A stretch of DNA of 64,000 bases from Capillidium heterosporum (lineage: Eukaryota; Entomophthoromycota; Entomophthoromycetes; Entomophthorales; Capillidiaceae). The DNA is taken from contig WBMQ01000001.1 of the NCBI GenBank assembly GCA_016630905.1, forward strand, positions 2,852,001 to 2,916,000, given 5' to 3'. Both the position numbers and the translations under genes were made by a program. The notes beneath the pieces are model-generated. The model was not told where the DNA came from, made no database searches, and saw only the letters and a program-made list of their open reading frames with translations. Positions 26,583-36,227 of the stretch are shown piece by piece (position 1 is the first letter of the stretch; each line of letters begins with the position of its first letter).

Positions 26583-27503
26583 TTGTCTTCATTGGATGTC
26601 AAGACCTCGTATTACGTACTCGGTGCTGTGTTTGCCACCGTTGCATTAACCTACCTTACCATACACATCGTGATCGATATGTACAGATTTTTTCGCACTA
26701 CCTTTGCTCAATCCCAGACGGCTAGTAAACCCACTGCTCCTGTCTCCACAGACTCGCTTGATTATAGCGATACTCAGCCTACTACTCCTAATTGCAAAGG
26801 GCAGAGAGTAACGATTACCAACAGCCCAACTTTCTTAATGATGCAGCAATCCTTACCATCGATAAAGATCCGTTATAGCCCGAACCCATTACAGATCCAA
26901 TTCTTAATGGCTGGAATTGAGAATATTGTCCAATACCATCAACCAGAGATGGACGATTGCACAAAAATTACCTTTTTTATCTCGCAGCTTGAAGGTGAAG
27001 CCTTACTGTGGACAACTCAATTACGTGCAGACATTGGCCCTAACTTGACATACGAATTATTCAAAAAGCGATTTGCCCAACGATTTTTACCGAGCTCAAC
27101 CCAAGTAAAACGAGAACTAATGAATTTACGTTTTTCCAGTATGAATCCCCAGCGTTACAACCAAACCTTTACCGACCTTGGACGCCAGGCTGGGTATGAT
27201 GAACAGCATTTGAAGGACTTATATTTAAGTAGTTTGCCCGAATCATTGGCAGCTAGCTTGTCCTTAAAATTTAACGATGATGTCCCCCTTGATACAATCA
27301 TGACCGAGGTAGCCAAGAACAACTTTTCGTGGAAACCCCGACCGACGCCTAAACCTTCATCGGTTTCCCAGCTTAGTGCTGAAGAACGCCAACGTTACTT
27401 GAAAGAAGGTCGTTGCTTCACGTGCAGTAGCACTGGTCATCGAAGCAATATATGTCCTCAGTCGCAGCAGGATTTTCAGACAGGTTCCTCGGTACAAGAG
27501 TAG
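26583..27503 (+). pseudogene. Retroelement gag with CCHC zinc knuckle
   Basis: Structural protein of the chromovirus. The open frame carries a retrotransposon gag core (about residues 85-235, with the EGEALLWTTQ and FKKRFAQRF blocks) and one CX2CX4HX4C knuckle (CFTCSSTGHRSNIC) near the end. The first residues are a strongly hydrophobic segment (YYVLGAVFATVALTYLTIHI), unusual for gag. No ATG opens the frame, and it remains open upstream to 26480, so the amino terminus is missing or the element was rearranged. Pol starts in the -1 frame and overlaps the end of gag, which would suit programmed frameshifting in the live ancestor. Confidence 0.8.
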
Positions 27504-30500
27504 ATCCGGCGGGCCCTCCGACACCTCATACGATTTTATATTCGTTAGCTACTCCATATTATTCGCAAAGTTTAATCCCGACTGCATTACATTACTACGC
27601 TTCTCACACTAAGAATCAGTTTGGACAAGAAGTCCCGGATACAACCCAAATTTTTCACATATTTGCACTCCTGGATACTGGTAGCTCAGATAACCTCATC
27701 AGTCAGCAGTTGTTTAATAAGCTGGGATGGAAACTTGGTGACGAACCCGCTCAACAAATCTACTCGCTCATCGGAGACTCCCTGACAGCTCATACAAAAC
27801 GCACCTTGCCATGAGATACAAGTTGAAGGCAATCCATCACGCCAATCGCTCATGGTAGCCCGATTATCTCATTTTCCAGTTATCTTAGGCATTCCCTGGT
27901 TACGCAAAATGAGAGGTAAATTAAATTTCGAAACCAATCAGTTAGAGTGGTTTACGGGGAAAGTAAATTTGTTGCCAGGTTATCCCCAACACAAGGAATT
28001 CTTTTTAGAACCGGTTCCGACCCCTACACTTCCCAATATTAAAGCTGTAGAAGCCGCAATCCCAGAGCAAAAGACAGCACAACCGTTACCAACAGAGTAT
28101 TAAGAATTTCAAGTCCTGTTTTCAGAAGAAAGCCGTAGCATATTGGCTCCACATCGCCCAGATGACCTACGAATCATTTTGAAAGAGGAAGCCCTTTTGC
28201 CAAAAGGAAGAGTCTACCCAATGTCAGAACCCGATCTAAAACGTCTAAAAGACCTACCGGATGACCTATTAAAGAAAGGTTTTATCCGACGATCAAGCTC
28301 ACCAGCAGCCTCTCCAATAATCTTCGTTCGCAAAGGGCCTAACGATAAGCGCCTGTGTATGGACTTTAGAGGGCTCAATAGTATAACCATCAAAGACAGA
28401 TACCCAATACCAAACCTGGAGAACCTATTAGAACAAGTAGTGGGGAAAATGGTTTACTAAACTTGATCTGGTCAATGCATACCATCTCTTACGGATAAGA
28501 GAGGGTGATGAGTGGAAAACCACATTCACTTGCAGATATTGTCAATATGAATGGTTGGTAATGCCGTTTGGGTTAACCAATGCACCAGCAGCATTCCAAA
28601 GTTTTATGAATTCCATCCTGACCCCGTATTTGGATACATTTGTCACAGCATACCTCGACGACATAGTAATTTATAGCGATACTATTGAGGAACATCAAAA
28701 TCATGTCCGATTGGTGTTAAAACTGCTAGAACAGAATCATTTTTGCATCCGGCCTGAGAAATGTGAATTCCATAAATCATCAGTGTAATTTTTGGGGTTT
28801 CAGGTAGGGGCCGCAGGGATTGGAGTCACATCGAACAAAGTGGAGGCAGTCCAACTGTGGCCACGGCCTACTACACTCAAAGGATTGCAAGGATTCCTCG
28901 GACTAGTTAATTTTTCGAGAAAGTTTATACCCAACTTTTCACAAAAAGCGGTACCTTTGACTAAGCTGACCCAGGGTAAACCCAAGGCACTGACATGGTC
29001 AGAAAATTGTGAAAGAGCATTCCTACAGCTAAAGAAAGATATCACGGAGAGCCCTATCCTACAGCCAGCCAACTTGGAGCTTCCCTTCATTTTACAGACA
29101 GATGCCTCTAATTATGCGATGGGAGCGATACCACTTCAACTCGATAAGGATCAGAATTTGCGGCCAATCGATTATTTCTCTAGGAAATTTTATGACCCAG
29201 AAATCAATTACGACGTCCATGATAAAGAACTCATGGCAATCAAAACCTCCTTGGATCACTGGAAGTACTACGTGCATAGCTCTCCCTTTCCAGTTACAGT
29301 GTATTGTGATCACAAGAACCTGGAGATCTTCATGGCTAGTAAAGTGCTAGCTAGTCGACAAGCATGCTGGTACTTAGATATGAGCCAGTATAATTTCCGC
29401 ATTGTCTATAAGCCTGGAGTAACGCAGATCCTCCCAGATGCTCTTAGCCGTCGAGAGGACTATCAAATTACTCCTGAAGAGAAAGAGACAAACCGCACAG
29501 AGGTAATGATTCAGCCCCACCAGTTGATTACCATGATAGCGGAGTCTGAACTGGTAACTAACATCCGTAAATCCCAGTGCACCAGCAAGTTTACTCGTCA
29601 AGTGGTGGCACACTTGACAAAAGGCATCCCATTCGCATATAGTCAAGTACAGCATTACAAGGTCGATAATCAGTTGTTATACCACAAAAACCGCATCTAC
29701 GTACCAACCCCAGAGACCCGTAAGCAAGTGTTTCTGGAATGTCACGAACCTCCAGCAGCCGGTCATTTTGGAATCAAAAAATCATATGAACTAGTATCGC
29801 GTTGTTTTGTCTGGTCAAGGATGTTCTGACATATAAGAGAGTGAGTAGCAGCTTGCGACACTTGTCAACGAACTCGAGATCGTAATCAGACCAAGCATGG
29901 GTTACTACAATCGTTAGAGCCACCCAATCAATCATGGAAGGAAATTACATTGGATTTCATAGTAGAACTACCAGAGTCACAAGGTTGTCGTCACATCTTA
30001 GTAGTCGTAGATCGGCATTCAAAAATGGTGCATTTTATACCATTGTCCACATTGACGGTCTCCGAAGCTACTGAAGTACTAATGTCCCAAGTTTTCAAAA
30101 TCCATGGGCTACCTCAGACTATGTTATCTGATCGCGGAACCCAATTTGTGTCGAAAGTATGGCGGAGGCTGGCAGCGATTCTGAGAACTCGACTGCTGTA
30201 CTCTACAGCCTATCACCCCCAAACAGATGGTCAAACGGAGCGCATGAACCATACACTAGAGCAATATCTACGCCGATATTGTACCTGGAGACAAGACAAC
30301 TGGGTCTTTCTGCTTCCCACAGCAGAATTAGCAATGAAAAATACGGTCCACCAAGCCCTAGGAACGACTCCTTTCTTTGTAAACTATGGCTATCACCCGC
30401 AAGTTCACTTAGTACTTCCAGAGCACTCTACCGTACCAACGATCGAGGAACGATTATCCACGATCCATCAAGGCTGGGAGTTAGCGCAGACAGAGATCAT

Positions 30501-30999
30501 AAAGGCCCAACAAGTATATAAGGAACAGTATGATAAGCATCATAAACCGGTACCAACCCTAGCAAAAGGTGACTGGGTGTATCTAGAGATGACTAACTTA
30601 CGATCAATCCAACCATCAAAGAAGTTGGGACACAAGAGTACAGGACCATTCCAGGTAACCAAGAAAGTAGGGCCGGTAGTGTATACCCTCGATCTACCTA
30701 CCAAGTGGCGCATGAATCCTACTTCTCACGTGTCTCTACTGACCTCAACAAGTACTGCTAAACGTATGCTGCCAGATTTAGAATCGAATGAGTCAAACAC
30801 TTACGAAGTAGAGGCTATACTTAATGACAGGGTAGTGGCAGGAAAGAAACAGTACCTGGTCCAGTGGGTTGGATACCCCCATGAAGAAGCAACCTGGGAA
30901 TCTGCTAACAATTGTCGTGGATGCCGCCATAAGATTAGCGAGTTCTATGCCCAACAGGAGTCCTCAAGCTTACGGGGGGTAATTGTAACGAAACCGTAA
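27452..30999 (+). pseudogene. Retroelement pol: protease, RT, RNase H, integrase, chromodomain (disabled)
   Basis: Aspartic protease LDTGSS lies near 27670. RT spans about 28140-28800 with LCMDFRGLN, MPFGLTNAPAAFQ and the catalytic YLDD. RNase H (about 29090-29450) begins LQTDASNYAMGA. The integrase zinc finger and core follow, with catalytic D in LDFIVEL, D in SDRGTQF and E in GQTERMN. A carboxy-terminal chromodomain (about 30790-30960) contains YLVQWVGYP and ATWE. Breaks: frame changes near 27808 and 28447, and in-frame stops at 28101 (TAA), 28786 (TAA), 29827 (TGA) and 29848 (TGA), several explicable by C-to-T change in CAA or CGA codons. The chromodomain suggests targeting to modified chromatin in the ancestor. 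Confidence 0.93.
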
Positions 31000-31361
31000 A
31001 AGACTTCGCAGAGAACCAGCTTGATCCTCCTCACTGGACGAATCCTATCTTCAAACCGATTTGATTAGCAGATTTGTAGTATAGTCACAAAAAATCTGCA
31101 TTACCACCTAAACTCAACCTATCGACCTATAGCGAGCTTTAATGTCATTAGAGAGTAGAAACGCTTTACAAATGGACGATAAGATCGAATGTCAAGGCAG
31201 GATAAATACAAGTTGTTTTCTTAATGAGTCCGCTAATCAGTAGCTTCATTTTGTCACATATCACTACCTCTTACCCTATATAAACCCCCTCACTTGTGTA
31301 ACTTTTGGACAAGTGATTATTCCATAATAAATATTTCGAATCCTTTGTGTTATAATCGCTG
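30984..31361 (+). repeat. Probable 3' LTR of the chromovirus (right end uncertain)
   Basis: Begins TGTAACG directly after a GGGGGG run and overlaps the last codons of pol, as in related elements. It contains a CTATATAAACC promoter-like box near 31273 and AATAAA near 31326. The right end is guessed at CTGCACA. There is no second copy in the window to confirm it. Confidence 0.35.
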
Positions 31362-31561
31362 CACACCTTTAGCGCTGACTTCCTGTAACCATTGAATTAG
31401 CCAGGAGTAGAATAAGCATATTGCCAGATTATATTAATTAGAATTAGTTTAGTTTCGAGTTAGATTTAAGATTAGCCTTAAATTACGACTAGCTTAGGAT
31501 CAGCAGAATTAGTATTAGATTAGAATCGCTCATAATTAGGATTAGAGTCGATTAAATAACA
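31362..31561 (+). other. ATTAG-rich leader-like stretch after the LTR
   Basis: From about 31430 the sequence repeats ATTAG, TTAGG and GTTAG irregularly at least ten times, then runs into a hydrophobic reading frame. Position and composition suggest a leader or 5' untranslated region of a second, truncated element, but this is inference. Confidence 0.3.
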
Positions 31562-31792
31562 TTGAGAATTAGAAAAACCCTGATAGACATTACCGCCCTC
31601 CTTGGCCTCGTCACGACCGTGGCCTCCTTTGTTTTTATGAACCAACTTTGGGTTCAGATCGCAACGAAAGTATCAGCTGTCAAAGCCATGGCTTTGAGTT
31701 TCTTTAGTTCTATCGGTGTGATCACCACTACGTTGGCTTACCTCAAGCCTAGCCCGGAATCCCTTAGTAGACTTCCCTACAGAATCATTTGA
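31562..31792 (+). pseudogene. Small hydrophobic ORF 1 next to the retroelement
   Basis: A 76-codon frame without an initiating ATG, encoding two likely membrane segments (TALLGLVTTVASFVF and MALSFFSSIGVITTTLAYL) and ending RLPYRII. The 3' part coincides with the right arm of the 37-bp inverted repeat. The ending RLPY(K/R)II also occurs in frame upstream of gag at about 26511-26531 (RLPYKII), so this frame may be a copy of the missing gag amino terminus. It resembles ORF 2 downstream over about 60 residues without gaps. Function unknown. Confidence 0.35.
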
Positions 31793-31932
31793 TGCTTCTT
31801 CTGTTATTGGCATAGTATAGACCCCCTGTATAGTATAACGTAGAACTGATAATCGGCATCCCTCTACAATAGAGAGTTGCGCTGACCTGAACCAAATCGA
31901 TCTGAACTAAACCCTAGAACCCTCCTGAACCA

Positions 31933-32091
31933 ATGAACCCGACTGTGCTCCTTAGCCTGATGGTTACCCTTGGAGTATTCCTATCCATCCACCATCTCTG
32001 GATTAGGCTACAAGCACAAGCCTCTTCCTTATATAGCCTTATGGTCAACGTTCTTAGTCTTTATGGAGTCCTAGCTACTGTTGCCTCCTGA
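31933..32091 (+). pseudogene. Small hydrophobic ORF 2, paralogue of ORF 1
   Basis: An ATG-initiated 52-codon frame (MNPTVLLSLMVTLGVFLS...). Its pattern T.LL.L..T...F.....LW followed by a second hydrophobic stretch with GV.AT.A aligns with ORF 1. After the TGA stop the same frame continues with LTPAGKRSLW, matching LKPSPESLSR of ORF 1, so the stop is probably a mutation. A third, more decayed copy of its 3' half follows immediately (32134-32237). Confidence 0.35.
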
Positions 32092-32237
32092 CTAACCCCA
32101 GCTGGTAAGCGTTCCTTGTGGACATTTCCCAACAATATAGCTTTATAGTCAATGCTTTTAACCTTTATAGAGCCCTAGCTAATGTTGCTTCCTAGCTAAC
32201 CCTGGTTAGTAAGTATTTTCTATAGATATTTTCTAAC
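32030..32237 (+). repeat. Two tandem 104-nt units differing almost only by transitions
   Basis: Unit 1 is 32030-32133 and unit 2 is 32134-32237. By eye I count 26 transitions and 2 transversions with no gaps. Unit 2 is the more AT-rich copy. The pattern fits repeat-induced or deamination-type mutation. Confidence 0.8.
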
Positions 32238-33356
32238 GTATATATTATATTTTATACTAAAGAACTTACTAAGTTTAGTCAAACCTAATCAATTAAGTTT
32301 TAGCTAGTAGTTAAATGTTTAACAAAGATAACTAACCAATAACTAAATATTTAATAAAGATGATTAGCTAATACTAATTATTACTTCCTTTATTAAAGGT
32401 ATAATGTTTATTTATTTAATAGTGCTTTTTTTAAAATATAAATTTTCTTTATATACTAAATTATCTTTAACTAAAGATAATAGCTATTAAAATAAACTAT
32501 TACTACTACAGGCATTTAAATACCCTTTATCCTAATACTCCAAATTTAGATTTATTATACCTAGATCATTTTCTATCAAATTATACCTTAATGGATTTTA
32601 TAACATCTGCAGAAGTATCCTATAGTTCTATATAACTTATAATGGTTTATTTGAATATCTTTGCTTACAAATATATTTTAAGCTAATAGTTGGTTTTATA
32701 TATCTAATCGAACATATCTCTGATTTAAGAGATACCTTTAATCTATATACTAAAGAGGTCTTATGGATAAAGATGTAAACTTAGCTTTATGTTAAAAATC
32801 TCGGCTAAAAAATGCTTTAAATACCGTGCAATTAGTTATACCAACAGTCTAACTATCATCAGTAGTTCCATACTTTATCCTCTCAACAATTTACCGTTAA
32901 CCCTTAGACTTTTTTCATAAAATAATTAAATTTGGTTGTGAATAGCTATCCAATAAACTGTAATTATTTTTAGTTCTGATAAGTATGATTGAATAACTCA
33001 CCTTTACCCAGTAACCTTCACTATGAACCAGACTTGGCATAAAAAATCCAAGGGTTAAAGTTTGACGGCCTTAGAACACGTCAACATTGAAAGAGTATTG
33101 AAAACGATTATATAAAACCTACTCAATCATCCTTCGCAATACTAATTATGTAATGAGATACTTAACTAGAAAATTATTCGCTATTAATCCTTTTTATTAG
33201 ACGTTTCTAAAAACTATATTAGCTAATTACCAATTTTCTTATAGATGAGATGAAAGATAAGATGTAACTGAAAGGCTGTGTAATTCAAACATACTCGAAG
33301 TCAGATATAAAAAGGCGATTTGAGCAGCCATCTCTTTTATATACTGAAAACGTAGA
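32238..33356. other. AT-rich right flank and promoter region of ETF-QO
   Basis: Mirrors the left AT-rich flank in composition and grades into ordinary intergenic DNA. A TATAAAAA box at 33306-33313 lies 51 nt ahead of the ETF-QO start. No gene seen. Confidence 0.45.
32309..32372 (+). repeat. Two tandem 32-nt units differing by 8 transitions only
   Basis: Units 32309-32340 and 32341-32372 align without gaps; all 8 differences are A/G or C/T. They lie in the AT-rich right flank of the retroelement. Confidence 0.75.
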
Positions 33357-35448
33357 ATGTTGAGAAGCAATATTATAAGATCTAGGACACAACTACCTCT
33401 GACAAAATTAAAATATGGAATAGGGTACAGCCAACTTAACTTTTGTCTCAAAAAGAGGCACCAGACATTGTTAAGTTTCAATTCCAACACCAAGGTCCAA
33501 ATTCAAAATTTCAACCATACCAGCAAAAGGCTGGAGGAAGAAGAATTAGAAGACATAACCAAGCAGGAACGTTTTGCTGATGAGACCGATGTAGTAATTG
33601 TAGGGGGAGGTCCAGCTGGATTAGCTGCCGCCATCCGTATTAAGCAGTTGGCTGAAAAAGACGGAAAGGAAGTCCGTGTAGTTGTAGTTGAGAAGGCAGG
33701 AGAGATGGGTAATATTTTTAAATTTACTCTGATATTAAATTCAAGTATCTAGGTGCCCACACTTTATCGGGAGCAGTTTTGGAGACAAGAGCCTTAGATG
33801 AGTTAATACCAGATTGGAAAGAGAAAGGGGTAACGTCAATTTATTCTTAGCATTTGTTTATTTTATAACTTGTAGGCTCCTTTAGACCAGCCGGCTTTAA
33901 AGGACCAGTTCAAATTTTTAACAAAGGGGATGGCTATCCCCTTCCCCCACCCACCCCAAATGTCGAACAAAGGCAATTACATCATCAGTTTAAATCTCTT
34001 TGTCAAATGGCTGGCTGAACAAGCCGAAAGCATGGGAGTAGAGATCTTCCCAGGGTTTGCTGCCAGTGAAGTACTTTACAACGAGGATGGGTCTGTCAAA
34101 GGAATCGCTACCAACGATGTTGGTCTAGATAAAAACTTCCAACCCAAGGTACACTTCAAAAGTACGATTTATTAATACTACGTTAGGATAACTTCGAGAG
34201 AGGTATGGAGCTTCATGCAAAGTTGACCCTATTTGCTGAAGGATGCCACGGCTCGTTGACTAAAACGCTGATCAATAAGTTCAACTTGAGGGAGGGGAAA
34301 TCGCATCAAACCTATGCCATCGGTATCAAAGAAGTGTGGCAGCTAGACCCCAAAAACCATCACCCTGGTTTAATTACACATACTCTTGGTTGGCCTTTGG
34401 ATAGAATGACCTACGGTGGCTCCTTCATGTACCACATGGCTAATAATATGTTTTCGATCGGATATGTCATTGCCCTCGACTACGAAAACCCATACTTGAA
34501 CCCCTATCGTGAATTCCAGAGATTTAAACACCACCCTTTTGTATCCAAGACATTGGAGAACGGTGAGTGCATATCTTACGGAGCTCGTACTCTTGTTGAA
34601 GGTGGATTACAGGTAAATTTAAGAATATATTGAACTCAAGCTAACTCTATACGTTATAGTCCATCCCAAAATTGGTTTTCCCAGGTGGGGCCCTGATTGG
34701 AGATACTGCCGGTTTCCTCAACGTCGCCAAGATAAAGGGAACCCATACTGCCATGAAGAGTGGGATGATCGCCGCCGAGACCGCCTACGAGGCTTTGGGC
34801 CAGGAAATCAGCGGTCCCATCACCTTGAACACTTACCCAGAAGCCATCGAAAAATCTTGGGTCTACAAGGAACTGTACGAAGTACGTAACCTAAGGCCCT
34901 CTTTCCACTCTCCACTAGGCCTGTACGGTGGTATCGCCTACTCAGGACTTGACTCGTTGATCCTCAAAGGACGAGTACCTTGGACGTTCAAGCATGCTAA
35001 GCCGGATTACGCCTGCACTAAGCCAGCTTCCGAATGCAAGCCAATCGATTACCCCAAACCCGACGGTAAGATCTCTTTCCAGCTGCTGGATAACGTGAGT
35101 CGAAGTGGAACGAACCACGCCGAGAACCAGCCCGTGCACTTGCGAGTTAGTGAAGTCAACGCTCCCCTCGATCGTAATCTCAAAGTCTTTGATGGGCCCG
35201 AACAACGCTTCTGTCCAGGTAAATTGACTAACTTTTATAACAAGGTTCAGTTTCCAATACTAACGTCTTGCTTAGCTGGCGTCTATGAGTACGTCGACGA
35301 TGAAGCGGCTGGTCCCGGAGCCAAACGCCTCCAGATCAACAGCCAGAATTGCGTGCACTGCAAAACCTGCGATATCAAGGATCCTTCTCAAAACATCAAC
35401 TGGGTCGTCCCTGAAGGTGGAGGTGGTCCTCAGTACACTTACACGTAA
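33357..35448 (+). CDS. ETFDH: Electron transfer flavoprotein-ubiquinone oxidoreductase, mitochondrial
   Basis: Passes electrons from electron transfer flavoprotein, reduced in fatty-acid and amino-acid oxidation, to ubiquinone at the inner mitochondrial membrane. Exons 33357-33708, 33753-33829, 33876-34148, 34187-34612, 34660-35218 and 35276-35448 give 619 residues, matching the family. A basic, acid-poor presequence covers about 1-55. The FAD-binding GGGPAG is at 83-88. Near the end RFCPAGVYEYV (formed across the last splice) and [20 protein letters not shown] supply the four cysteines of the 4Fe-4S cluster, and the protein closes with the conserved PEGGGGP. The last intron is 57 nt with no stop, so retaining it would add 19 residues inside the RFCPAGVY motif. 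Firm assignment. Confidence 0.97.
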
Positions 35449-36227
35449 ATTCCTTTTGCTTCTAGCTTCGTCCCCTCTTATGAAATGTTTATTTTCTGAT
35501 ATATTACTTTAAACGAGATAAAAATATTCAAATTCATCTTTACTGTATCTAAATTCAATTTGGAATTACTTCTATTGAACTCATGGCTGTATTGTAAATG
35601 CCAGATAAAGTAGGTATGATGGGAGCATTTTCGATAATGTGGTATTCCTACTTGTACATTAGGCATCTTACTAACAATGCTGAATAAGTAACCTATGATT
35701 GCAATGTTTGAACTATTGTTATTTCATGACTAAAGTTTAGTGGTAGACCCGCTGCATGAAATTTGCAACTACTCTTTATTTTATAAATCTCCTATTGTAC
35801 TGTACACTAAGTCAAACTTATTTTCAAATATTCAACTCTAATGGAATATACTATACCGGTGGGAAACTTGAGTTTTATTTATATGCGATTTGTAATTAAA
35901 ATACTTTTTAAAACTTATTAGGATCGACACTATACTATAAGCAACATTTATACCAATACCTATTTGCAGTAAAAAACCTCTATAAACCTTTAGATCAATC
36001 ACTAAACCCTCCTTCCTTAAAAGAATCAAGTTTATCAAATGAATTCAGAAAGATTACTATACTTTATCAGTTTAAAACTATAGATATATCGATTAAAACC
36101 AGCATCTAATCCATTCTAAATTTTGAGTCGGAAATACATCCTATTTAAAAAGTTACCAGCTCGCTTTATTAATATATATGTGGGCAGAATACGCACCGGC
36201 TCAAAGTCAAAATTAAAATAGAAAATC
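35449..36227. other. Intergenic DNA between convergent ETF-QO and dymeclin genes
   Basis: About 780 nt shared by two converging transcripts. No coding segment. An AATAAA on the minus strand near 36164-36169 could serve the dymeclin transcript. Confidence 0.5.

Larger units (their letters stand above)
26480..31781 (+). mobile_element. Degenerate Ty3/gypsy chromovirus bounded by a 37-bp inverted repeat
   Basis: Domain order is gag, aspartic protease, reverse transcriptase, RNase H, integrase, chromodomain, as in chromoviruses. Base composition is clearly less AT-rich than the flanks. A 3' LTR candidate begins near 30984, right after a G-rich run (30974-30979) that could be the polypurine tract. 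No matching 5' LTR was found: the gag frame runs without an ATG into 26480, where an AT-rich block begins. The outer limits given are the two arms of an inverted repeat (26480-26516 and 31745-31781), which may or may not be the true ends. The element is dead, as detailed under the pol entry. Confidence 0.8.
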
